Positions 23,270-33,500 of a DNA stretch of 64,000 nucleotides are shown here, piece by piece. The notes under the pieces were generated by a model. The model saw nothing but the letters and a program-made list of their open reading frames with translations. It had not been told where the DNA came from and searched no databases. The position numbers and the translations under genes were made by a program. The DNA is from Cladobotryum mycophilum (taxonomy: Eukaryota > Ascomycota > Sordariomycetes > Hypocreales > Hypocreaceae): assembly GCA_036429605.1 (NCBI GenBank), contig CM071591.1:1426001-1490000 (forward strand), given 5' to 3'. The stretch's first letter is position 1, and each line of letters opens with the position of its first letter.

Positions 23270-24370
23270 TCATTTAATATCTTCGAACTTCGTTGTCGGG
23301 TTGATCAGAAATCCATCAAGAGACAGCATGTTATATCGCCCCCGCTCATCATTACCAATGGGGACAGGCTCTGGTTCATTTGCCATGCGGCTAGTGAAGC
23401 CATCGGATATCAGTAATCCCAGAATCCTAGCCAGCCGGATGATCCTCATCTGATCATCTGTCAAACCCCCAACTTCATCTCTAAATGTGCCCCAGAAGAC
23501 GTTCTGCAAATTGTTATAGTCTTCATATCGTGACCAACCATTCCGAAGATGCAGTTTCCCGGTGAATGATTGCAAGATCTGGAGGTTGAGACCAAAGGGA
23601 CAGATCTCCGCCTCAGCCCAATCGAGGACTCCAACCAGGTTGCATGTAGTCGCATCGACCATAATATTGCAAGTACCAAAGTCTTGATGAGTAAGGACCA
23701 TGGGAAGTGACATTATAGAATCGATTTCGTCGAGGCACCTTTGGATAAAGACATGGAACCGTTCGGGAAGGGCCCCAAGCAACATCCGTAGCTCCCCATC
23801 AGGCCTCTTCCTGAGCTTTTCACGGTATTCTCCATCAATTGGCTGTGGAGATTTCCATGCCTTGGCAAAGAGTCTACCCAGTTGGAGTTAGAAAGATACA
23901 CATAGAACATCCGCCGTGGGGTTCTCCTACATTCCTATATCCGCCATCAATCTCTCACGCTCGGCGAAACGCTCCGGCGAATTCTCCGGGGTGGTTGCTG
24001 CCAGTATTAAGTCCAGGTGGGTGACGCCCTTTATTCTGGCCATGACATACACACAAAGAGGTTCTTTATCATGAGACTCGTCTCCCATCTGACCTTTGAA
24101 CGAGGCACTTGGAGCCAAAGATCCGTAAATCGTTCTCGCAAGAGTAAGCGTTCCAAGGTCAAGCTTCAAGGACTTCAATCTGAACTGCACAACGTATTCG
24201 AGGTCTGGTCCAGCATAGACGGTGTAGCTGCAGGCACCCTGCACATTGACAATGGAAACGTCTCCACCAACGAGCTCCTTCGCGCGGGCATCGCAGGCTG
24301 AACGTGTAACGGAGGTTTTGCCGAAGAACTCGGCAATCTCCTTTTCGACAGAGTATTCTTCATACGCCAT
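23270..24370 (-). CDS. aminoglycoside-phosphotransferase-fold kinase, substrate unknown
   Basis: Small-molecule or protein kinase-like phosphotransferase of the APH family, common in fungal genomes and in metabolite clusters. Exons 24370-23931 and 23873-23270, separated by a 57-nt intron, give 347 aa. The Brenner-type catalytic motif is LTHQDFGTCNIMVD (HxDxxxxN) and the magnesium-binding DFG equivalent is GVLDWAEAE, both in exon 2. The N-lobe is present (SYTVYAGPDLEYVVQFRLKS), although the usual ATP-binding Lys is not obvious because the position is occupied by Gln-Phe-Arg. It converges on the A-T-TE synthetase with a 0.43-kb gap. Its substrate cannot be told from sequence, and involvement in the cluster is only positional. 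Confidence 0.85.
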
Positions 24371-24874
24371 TGTTGATGAATTTGATCAAGGCAAAAATTA
24401 ATGGTGGATGTAGACGGCGAGTTTGCGTGAAATTGGGGGTGGCTAGACGGGCAGTAGAGCTGTTGGTTGCCTAGATATTTTGTCTCAGACTCGCAATTAT
24501 TAACATCACGTGTGATACGACCAACAACATTTGAGGCTGATTTTCAACCCCTCACAAGGCAGACTTTGATGGCGCATGTCCTACCAGAAAGTATTGTACG
24601 TGGTGTGAAAAATGGTGACAGCCTCCCCAGACCTAACCATCACCATCACACAGCCTCAGCACGAAGAGGTTGGTGGGGTCAAGTATGGCTCGTGTTGGAA
24701 AAGTCCCATCACGAAGTAAAGGATGTGGCGTTCAACCTGCCAATCTTCATGAGAGTTTATGGAGAATGCTTTCCTCGATGGCCTTCATTTTACACATGTG
24801 AACATTCAAGAAGATCGTACCAATCTTCAAAGCACTGTTCACATACTATGCCTACTTTCATGCATCCTTATCCG
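24371..24874. other. intergenic
   Basis: No supported gene. A frame at 24467-24886 is open but has no family features and overlaps the 3' part of the next pseudogene on the other strand. Confidence 0.5.
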
Positions 24875-25323
24875 TTACCTCCCTAAAAGCAGCCCAGTAT
24901 CGCCACTAATATCTGTAAACATGGCATTGAAACGCTCTAGAAGGTCCTGGTTTCCCTTCAGACATTCCCTCATCTCATCCATGGTAGCTTTCAATGCGTC
25001 CGGATCAGATGTGTTCCGCAATGCCATTTCAAGAATACCATCAAGTCTTTTATTCATCTATTTTTCAAGATCTTTCTAAACGCCAAATAAGTCTTCAAAA
25101 TCTCCCAATGAGTCTGCAGTCAGAAGAGGGACAAAGGTATAATGTTGCTTCAAGGTCATACCCGCATGTCAAATGTCAAATCAATACCAGGCGCCCACCA
25201 GGCAGAGTTCACCTGCAAGTCGGTATCTGGGTATTGTTTCTGAAGCTCCTCCATATGTTTTTCCTGCGCCTCCAATATCTCCTTCAGGCTTTGCGTCTTG
25301 GACGTCTGGATACCGTCGCTCAT
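24875..25323 (-). pseudogene. small coiled-coil protein gene with two in-frame TAG codons
   Basis: Unrecognised family. Exons 25323-25188 and 25113-24875 (GTATTG donor, TTCTGACTGCAG acceptor) join in phase to 124 codons. Exon 1 is helical and charged (MSDGIQTSKTQSLKEILEAQ...). Exon 2 starts DSLGDFEDLFGV, then TAG (25078-25076), KDLEK, TAG (25060-25058) and MNKRLDGILEMALRN, with further heptad-like helix. Both TAGs sit where Gln would fit and both are explained by CAG to TAG, the CpA-to-TpA change favoured by RIP. An alternative splice skipping the first part of exon 2 (acceptor AAATAG next to 25058) would avoid both stops and keep the frame, so a living gene cannot be ruled out. Confidence 0.5.
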
Positions 25324-25893
25324 TTGTAACAAAGTGGTATTGGCTGATCAGGATCTATGAGGCTAAGGGTGATTGGATGAGACGCTTTCTAGAACTGGAG
25401 GTGGATTCAAGACGAGAGAAGGCAAAGGACCTCATTGCGCCTATATACTCCCATCCCTAAACTGAGGGGGAGTTGCTCCTCATTGACGTGCAATTACGTA
25501 TTAATCGGCACTTGCCCAACAAGGCAACGCGAAACGTCTCATAGGGCTTGGTGAGGACCAGCTGGCGATCTCGGGCACGGATGAATAGGTATCCATGGAT
25601 GAAGAAAATCCGTAGGATAACGGAAATTTATAACAAAAAAATGATCAAGATATCCCTCGCGTGATAATGATAGAAAAATGCGCCATGATTGCTGAATACC
25701 ACCCCCACGAATGTAATCTCAGCCTGTAGAATTATGTATCCAAGCATATCTTGCCATCATTGCACAAGACGAAGAGAACGCCAAGCCCAAGTCATCTCTC
25801 ATACGGAGGACAGATAACAGCTGTCTAATAAACGCTCTGCGCAGCATATGGCATACCACAAGACGACAATTAGCGAGCTCTTATACACCTCAG
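25324..25893. other. intergenic
   Basis: No gene recognised. It holds the upstream part of the coiled-coil locus and the 3' flank of the sedolisin pseudogene. Confidence 0.5.
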
Positions 25894-26985
25894 TTAAGGC
25901 AACCTTAGATACAAGTCTAGACGTTTTCCGAAATCCGGAGTTCCCGGTCCAGTCGCAGCATCCCATCCTTTGGCGGCAGGGAATTCGACGCTGCTGAAAC
26001 CACCGCCAGAGCTAGAAACCGTCACATTATCATCAAGCACCTGATGATGAAGCACTATTTCCGTTGGAAATTGCGAGCCTGGTCCACGATTGATTGGTTG
26101 TAACAAGCTGCATACCCCCAACAGTCGTGACTCAGGGACAAGATACTGGGAAATTGGGGCTAAAGTAGCCCTGTGTTGCATTCGCCGCACCAGCCTTGGA
26201 GTCGATGCATGTGCCATCATTGACAACAGCTCTAATGCGGTTTCGTGGTAGCTTGTCAAACACACTGAGCTTTGTGTTCAGGTTCTCTCGAAGGAGTTTG
26301 TCTCCAACCTACATCTTGTAAGTGGGTATATCAAGAAGAGAAAGATGACATGTCTTACCTGAATCTCTGTGACAAGGGACAGGATCGGCAACTGACATGC
26401 CAGATTGGAAGTCAAGATTGGACTCCAGATTGGCTTCCAGACTAAAGAGAAACAGTTTCACGTTAGTCTGTTGATAACCGCCATCAATTAGTAGCATAAC
26501 AGGTAGACGAGAAGCAAAATCTGGTTGGAAATCGCCAAAGAAATAATCCAAGTCTTCTGGAAGCCAGGTTTCTCATGCCGGCTCATAGATGCCAAAGGAG
26601 TTGTTAGGGTGAGCAGAAATATTCATGGACAGATTCATATTACGAAGTGATCATAGGCAATCTGGAATGACATATTTGAAGCAGCTTGACTGACGAATCT
26701 TTGGGGCATCTGCGGGCTTAGTGCTGAATTTTGAGCGTTTCTTGGTGGGCTCCACGCGAGAGGTGGAGCAGTTGGGATAATTGGTAGTGACAAAGTCCAC
26801 ATGTCTTGAGATTGATGATGGGAGGCTATACGACTTTGAGGCTATCTCTGTGGGCCAGTGATCCCCAAGCTCTTTTGAAGCTGGATTAGATATGCTCTCA
26901 AGGGCTCGAGCAGCAGCCTCGGCCTTGTCGCTCTGAACAGGTCAAGGTAGGGCCAATACGAGTGGTTCGATCTGCTTGGAATTTA
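25894..26985 (-). pseudogene. sedolisin (S53 tripeptidyl-peptidase-type) protease pseudogene
   Basis: Remnant of a secreted acid serine-carboxyl peptidase. The minus-strand frame carries, in order: prodomain pieces (SNPASKELGDHWPTEIASKS), the start of the mature enzyme, NNSFGIYEP, the Glu/Asp region EANLESNLDFQ, SSSGGGFSSVEFPA and the C-terminal GWDAATGPGTPDFGK. In-frame TGA codons fall at 26944-26942, 26653-26651 and 26575-26573. The block between GGGFSSV and GWDAAT is missing, including the catalytic SGTSASAP-type Ser segment. The reading also has to change frame between the EANLE part (26551-26309) and the C-terminal part. CGA to TGA would explain at least two stops. Not functional as it stands. 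The neighbours are also decayed. Confidence 0.75.
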
Positions 26986-28380
26986 CTACCCTATAATCTC
27001 TTAAAATTAGGGGTGTGGGAAGAGTAGGCGGCATGGCTTGCCGCAAAAGCAAAGTGCACATGTAACTAAGAGACAATAATGACCAAGAGGGTCAATTTCC
27101 AGTACATCGTGCTTACTCCTCCATGGTTAAGAACATCAAGTTCATGGATTTAAACTGCATGAAGACTAACGTTGAACGTCAGAACATAAAAGACACAATA
27201 TGGTAGAGGTGCGAGCCAACAAAATACATTCGGATACCCAGACAAACCATCTCTCCTCACAAAAGTCAAATTTCGTCGTCGGACCGTCGGTCTGCAGGAC
27301 CGAAAATAGCAACTGCCGAGAGAATATCTCAAATAATGTTTAGATCCCGGGATCCGGTGGCTTACTCCTGGATCCGGGGCCAATAGGATGTATGGGATCG
27401 GACATGGGAAGCTTGAGATTCCTTCATAGCGGGGGTGCGTTGCGCGTGGCGATTGGCCTAATTCCTATTGCAACTAAGTCATATTGGCCCTGCGTATTCC
27501 CACCAATCGTCATTGAGTCCAAGATTGGAAGTTGGAAGTAACATGTCGAGCAGATTTCTAAGCTAAACAACGGTGTAGCTAGTCACACGAATTTACCCAG
27601 TATTCCAAGAGTAAGAATCCTCTGCTCCATTTTAGGAAGGATCAAGATTGTCCTGGTTGTAGGCAAACGTGGCTTGGACTGAACCATGGGAGGATCAAAA
27701 ACTACATTTCTTAGTTATAGTCCATGGACTCCATGGCCGTCGAGGCGGAGGTCTGTTCGAGATGAACATTTGCCAACAATATGCCAACTCAAACACTCTC
27801 TCTTGACGTGCGAGTGGATTCGAGACATGTTGAACTCTAAAAAGTGCAGTCACTAATTCATTTTTGCAGGGCCTCGCTCGAGTAAGTCATATATATGACC
27901 AAATTTACTGACCAACGTGATTCATCTTTCCGACCTAATAATATCTAGGACATTTTTCTTACTTTCTGTGCTGTTCCTTGTCAGAAGGAGCACTTGGCAT
28001 GTCTTACATGTATCTCTCTGGGTGGATCTACTGGAGAGGATGGAGGCACGATTACTGAAGAGGGCATTCCCGACCCGTGAACGAGGCGATGGGTAAGGCT
28101 CCAGGTGGTAAAGCCCAGATCACTGGACCTGTAAACAGTTATGCCCGGTAGTATGGGGTAAAGATGGAGCCTGGGTGGTATTAAAGCAGCATTAGTGACG
28201 TTGCGAATCGTCTCTTGTGCTGTAAATTACGCTGCGTATAAGAGAGCTAAATGATACTGTAGTATTAAGCTTCGTATAACCATAAATAAAGGGTTAAACA
28301 CAATCACCCTAGACTTTGGAGTTAAGAATCTGACTTTGTGCTTGCTCGACTACACCGTCCATCTCCTACATGTGCTTTCA
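26986..28380. other. intergenic, nothing recognised
   Basis: About 1.4 kb without a supported reading frame. The frame at 27150-27383 shows no family features. Confidence 0.5.
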
Positions 28381-28882
28381 AGAGCAAATCTTGAACCTCA
28401 GGATTGGCAAATGACATAAATGTCTCGGTGAAGGTATTCAGTCCGCTGCCCTCCCCCGGGTGAGAGGATTCCAATACTGTACCACATGGAGTTATAAAAT
28501 TGTAGCACACTGTGGGTGATGATGATATCAGCCGAGAGATTGAACCCGCCGTCTTCCTTGGCTACTCGACTAAGGTGAGCATCTGACAAATACCATACCA
28601 TGCATCAGAACATCATCTAGGATTTTGTCAGTGAGTTTGATCCGCTTTTTCTTTTGCTCAGGAACACGATGCACATGTGGTGTTTGATCCTTGCCTATGA
28701 TGCTCTCCGATATCCATGGTTGTGATTGGCTCTGTACAATGTTGCACTCGGGCAAAAACAGCAAAAATTTTCAGCAGGCCATTTTTTGGCAATTCGATGT
28801 TTCGGGTACCGCAAGATCCTCCCCCAATGGCTTGTAATCCTTTGGATGCTGCTACCCGGATGTCAGCCTCATGAGCACGCAA
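28381..28882 (-). pseudogene. truncated phytanoyl-CoA dioxygenase (PhyH)-like remnant
   Basis: The minus strand reads KILDDVLMHGMVWYLSDAHL, then a hydrophobic strand segment, then SPGGGQRTEYLHRDIYVI. This order (a leucine-rich DKVLMHPL-like helix, a PGxxxQxLHRD metal-binding start) is that of fungal PhyH-family iron/2-oxoglutarate dioxygenases, with HRD giving the first His and Asp ligands. The frame then stops near 28440, so the second His and the 2-oxoglutarate-binding Arg are absent, and the N-terminal part is broken over two frames. I infer a dead fragment. The family call rests on pattern memory and no alignment was run. Confidence 0.45.
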
Positions 28883-28962
28883 GACGATAAACGCAGAGCT
28901 CTTGGCTTTTTTTGTACGGAGTATTTTCCGGGCACTTCTATTTACGTTAAGCCACCTGCCAA

Positions 28963-28987
28963 TTTTTTTTTTGGGGGGGGGGGGGGG
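28963..28987 (+). repeat. composite homopolymer tract T10-G15
   Basis: Ten T followed by fifteen G, the same T-then-G arrangement and orientation as at 16659-16690. It lies about 180 nt upstream of the TATA box of the small secreted protein gene. Confidence 0.9.
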
Positions 28988-29162
28988 CTGTCACGCGATG
29001 CTATGCCAGTGACCCAGTAAGATGCATCTTCATCAGCCATTTTTACCGCATCGCGACGAGTTTGACGTAAATTGAGCCTCAAAGAGGAAGAGGCCGATGG
29101 TCTGAGGATCCCAAGTTGATGATCCGTTGAGAACAAAGGCGTCGAAGAGTCGACAAGAAAAA

Positions 29163-29170
29163 TATATAAG
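29163..29170 (+). promoter_or_regulatory. TATA box of small secreted protein gene 1
   Basis: TATATAAG lies 141 nt upstream of ATG 29304. The leader between them is rich in CACAC and CTTC, as is usual for strongly expressed fungal genes. Confidence 0.6.
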
Positions 29171-29303
29171 ATAGGTTGATGAGCCCGTATACAATCTTCT
29201 CTCGACAGGCTCACACTCTACAACTTCACAACTTCACGACACACACTCACACACTTCAACCAAACTTTTTTACTCTTCCAATCTCCAATCTCCAACCTTC
29301 AAA

Positions 29304-29762
29304 ATGCTCTTCAAGGCCACCACTGTCGTCTCCGCCATGGCTCTCTTCTTTGCCAGCCAGTCCATGGCTTCCCCTATTGCCGCCGAGGTGACTGAGGGAT
29401 CAGGCAATGGCCTTGGTAATGAATTTGGAATCTTGATTGCCATCGACCCTTGTTAGTAATCACCAATCTTCCAAAAACAACTCGTGTTGAAAAAAAGATT
29501 TGAAAAAAACCACTCTCGACTGACACCTGATTGGCACCCAGACTATGCGTGCAACTGCCCCAACAACTGCGATCACCATGTGGGCTCTAGCTGCAAGTAC
29601 CACAATGGTCCAGCTGACAACTCCCCTGTTGTCAGCGGCAGTAAGTGTTCTCTGTGATCTAAAAACTCCTCCCTTAAAAAAGAAATCCGGCAATTTGACT
29701 AACGTGTCTTTGAAGAGTGCAGAAACGACAGGGGCCGGCAGCTCACTTGCATTCCCAATTAA
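29304..29762 (+). CDS. small secreted cysteine-rich protein 1
   Basis: Function unknown; candidate effector-like or antimicrobial-type secreted peptide by size and composition only. Exons 29304-29415, 29542-29640 and 29716-29762 give 85 aa. Residues 1-22 form a signal peptide (ending SQSMASPIAAE), followed by a short Gly/Asn linker. The mature part has six Cys: DYACNCPNNCDHHVGSSCKY, then one in VSGKC and one in LTCIPN. Introns are canonical (GTAATG...CACCCAG, GTAAGT...TTTGAAG), and both interrupt the coding region in phase 1. The first intron is long for this window (126 nt) and can be read through for some codons, which would hide the true exon 2 from a gene finder. Intact, with its own TATA box. 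The decayed belt lies upstream. Confidence 0.85.
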
Positions 29763-30684
29763 ACCAATTAATTACCCTGTAGCTACTGCTGGGAGGAAGG
29801 GGGGAGGTTTTAGATGGCTACGATTTGAGGCACATGCTTGGGTGGACTAACCGGGTCCTGAGTTATGCTACAGTTATACGCTGTCAATCATGTACACTAG
29901 CACACTCCCCCTATACATGATGTACTTCATCTACTACACACGTTGTCTTCAAGTTTGTGTTCCGCCTATAGACCATGTGAGATGATATGAACAAGGGTGC
30001 TCGAACACTCAGAAACAAGCTTATCACTCGGCCGAGATTAGATCCCATCTCATGCAGGGGGATTGCCGGGGGATCTCGCGTGAATCTGCCTGCCAGCGAC
30101 GTCAGCACTCTGTGCAAACCAACGTTCTCCTTATGGGTAGTGTAAGATGCCTATTATCTAAGTTATAGCCTGCTCACAGTGAATGTATAAAGGAGAGATG
30201 CCACAAAGTTGAGACCAAGAGCCGAGAACCCCCTTCTCTGTCCGGCATCGGCGTTGGGAGATCTTCTCTACACTCCGTCCCCGTACAGATAGATGCAAGC
30301 TCTTAAACGTTGGTTAGACGTTGGCTTCGCTTAAACCCCCATCCCATCGTTTTGTTGCGTTAGGCCCATAATAGGATGATCCATCTTTTTATTAAACTGT
30401 CTGTGCGATTCAGGAATGATCCGGGCGTCCCCAGCTAAAATAGTGTCATCACGACAGCCAAAAACGTTGTCGCCACCGACGTAACCGCATTCCTATTATG
30501 GATTTCTCAAATTCTCATTTACTACCTAGGTATCAATTATACTGAAAGAAGATCTAGTTTGATTTGCAGAACATAGGAAATTGTAAGCTGTTCAATGAAC
30601 GTTGACGGTATGAGTAAAGCAAAAGGAAAAAAAGGAAGAAAAAAGAAAAAAGAAGAAGAAAAGAGAGGAAAAAAACATTATAGT
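29763..30684. other. intergenic
   Basis: No gene seen. A purine-only stretch (A/G) lies at about 30621-30675, just downstream of the glucosyltransferase stop codon on the other strand. Confidence 0.55.
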
Positions 30685-33500
30685 TTAAGTGAGCGCATTC
30701 CATTTTGTAATCACTTCCTGTCTCTCCTCCGGTGTAGCTCTTCGGAAGTCATCGATTCCTTGTCTTAGTCGGATCACAAGAAGCTCTGCCTTTAATTTCG
30801 TGAGATGGCGTTTCGAGCACTCCTTTTCGACGCCCTTGAGAGTGTAACCTGGGAGGCCAAAAACGGCTACAGTCATGTCAGCATTTAGTCTTTTTTATCA
30901 AAAGAGATATTTCTCGATTCATTAAAGTGGACGAGAGAAGACGAAGAAGGGTTTCACTTACCGGCACCCAAGTTGGACACAAGACCCTTTCCACCCCGCC
31001 ATATGCCTTTGCCGATACCCTTGGCTCCCTCATCCCTGACGCTCTCGTAGGGCTGGACAACGACCCCGCTAAACGCGTCCCATAGTCCCAGGACAAACTC
31101 CTTGCCCGCCGTCCTGACGCCGCTGCCGAATCCTGTAATCTGGTCACGTCGTCGCACTTCGACCCCCGCGAAGCCGTAGGACGGATAATTGTGGAAACCG
31201 TTGGCCATATTGTAGAAGAAAGCGACCGGTGCCTTGAGACCAGCCGTAGTCAGGTCCGCGGCGTATCGACCGGTCGAGCGGGTGATGTACCAGGCACGGC
31301 CGTTCTGGCCTCGCTCTCGAGCCTGCCAGGCGGCCTTTTGCTTGTCAGCAAAGGTCGGTGCGCGCTTGATGTTTTGCACGGGGTCGACTCTGCGTATTGA
31401 CTTTTTGGCCATTTTCATGGCCGTCGTCTCCATGTCCGTCGGGCTATACGCATTTTCGGGAATCACACTCTTCAAGAGACCGTGGTGGCTGGGAACCTTG
31501 TGTGTGATCTCGCTGCTGGTGTCTTCATCACCCGTAACCTTGATCATGGGAGGAATTTGCGGTAGCGGCGTAGGGCTCGGGGGCACTGAGTGATGGGATT
31601 CTCCATTTCGGTTCTTCAATGAGCGAGAGTAGTCTGAAGTCGCTGTGACGATGGCGGTGATTAAACCTGTAAATGCACCTGCTGCACCAACGAGAGGATG
31701 CTCGGCGCCTTCGTCGACATACCAATTCTTGTGGTGGAGAATCTTGACGTCGTGCGGTTGAATGACTCCTTGATCTACGAGACAGGACACGGCGAGGCCA
31801 CTCAGATGCCGACCAGTCTTCTTGTGCTTCCATGTCGCCAATCGCTCAGGAAAGATGACGCATTTGAACGAATTCAGATCAAGGCGACCCTCAAAATCTT
31901 CTGCCGTACCAAGCGCTCCGTTTTCTTCAGAAATATTCTGGGCCATCTTCTTTGCCGCCACTTGCGTCTCGGGCTTCAAGCAAAATGTGATGCTAGCAGC
32001 CAGAGACTCTGCCGTCATCTCCTTGAACGGCACCGGCTCGGGACCTGCGCCCGCACGAGCGACCATCTGACCCCAAAAAGGTTGGTCACCAAAGAAGGGG
32101 ACGACGACGGTGGGACGACCGGCGGCGATGCCAGCGGCGGTTGTGCCGGCGCCGCCGTGGTGCACAACTGCTGACATTCGCTGGAAGAGCCAGTCGTGCG
32201 GACAATTGCCAATGAGGTAAATGTTTTCTGGGACATCTCCGCCACCGACGCCGCTCCACCCCTTGGATACAATGGCGCGCACACCTGAAAGTTTGACGGC
32301 CTTGAAGATGAGCTCCGTGAGAGCCTCTGGATCGTCGACAACGATTGAGCCGAAACCTATGTAAATCGGGGGAGGTCCCTTTTCCAGGAATGCAGTCAAA
32401 TCGGGCGGAGGGGTGTATGTGTTGGCCAAGGGTAGGAATGAGAAACCTGTGACGGTGATGTAGGAGCCCCAATCAGCCGGCTTGGGGATCAGAGACTTGG
32501 ACCAGAGATAGGTGAATGGGACTTGTAGTCGGGAGAGCAGCTGGAATCCCCACATGGGACTAATGTGATCCAGACCCAGCTCCTTGCGACGGAATTTGTT
32601 GATCAAATCTCCAAGACTAAGAGACGGCATGTTAGCAAACAGAACAATTCATCGATGTACATGTTGGGTAGACAAACCCTTGCCATGTCAATAATTCCAT
32701 CATGACGAATGAGAGATAATTAGCCGTGCTGGCATCTGCGGTGCCATAGTTCATCGCAGCCAGAGGATGTGAGAAGCTTTCGGTGGGCGACCATGGCATA
32801 GTAAAGACCATGTGCAGTGGGATGCCCAGCTTCTCAGCGCAATGGATATGCGCCATGGATGGCGGGTTGGCAATGATGGCATCCGCCAGAAAGAGTTCAT
32901 CCGTTGAGCGAACATTCGCAGCCTTGACTCTCTCCCCCATTCCATTACCGGCCTCGATGCAGCTTCGCCAGGCGCCGTTGATAATCTCCCACATTTCTTC
33001 TCTTCGCTTTCCAATGTCGCCGGCCTTGACACTCTCTTTGTTAGGCAGCAAACCAGGGTTCTTTACCATGTAGGCCATGAGCGCCTCTGGATCGCCGCCA
33101 ATGCTAAAGAACTCGATGCCTTGCGACTCGACAAAATCCTTGAAGACTGGGTGTGTGCAGATGCGGACGCGGTGATTGTACGGCTCCTTGGTGAGCAATT
33201 GCGCAATCGGGATGAAGGGCTGGACATCGCCCCGCGAGCCGACAATGTGAATGGCGATGTTCAGGCGGGGGACTTTGTGCCATCATGCTGGGCCGCCGGA
33301 GCTGGAGTCGCATTGCTGCAGTGTCTGTGTGGTCTCCTGATTGAGTTTTCCAGACGCTGAACCCACGTCGCCAGCGACTGCGCGTCGTCGTGGAACTGGA
33401 CCTTGAAGCGACCGTCGTTGCTGACGCTGGAGGTCACTTCATCGCTGCCCGAGGCGTTGATTGTGACGTGACTGGGAACATGAGATCGAATGCGGTCCAT
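30685..33500 (-). CDS. sterol-3-beta-glucosyltransferase-like UDP-glycosyltransferase (one-base deletion in the assembly)
   Basis: GT1-family enzyme expected to move glucose from UDP-glucose to a sterol or other lipid. Exons 33500-32678, 32616-30962 and 30866-30685. The N-terminal acceptor half begins RLNIAIHIVGSRGDVQPFIP, the hallmark of the sterol type. The C-terminal UDP-binding motif is HHGGAGTTAAGIAAGRPTVV followed by PFFGDQPFWG. A long basic C-terminal extension follows, rich in Gly near its end. No PH or GRAM domain is encoded, unlike the autophagy-type Atg26. The assembly frame stops after QHDGTKSPA. One extra C in the run 33267-33271 joins it to SPRLNIAIHIVGSRG, makes the total 2661 nt and gives 886 aa. 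Intron 1 (61 nt) has an unusual GTTTGT donor but a perfect TGCTAACA branch site. Divergent from the DUF2985 gene. Confidence 0.88.
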
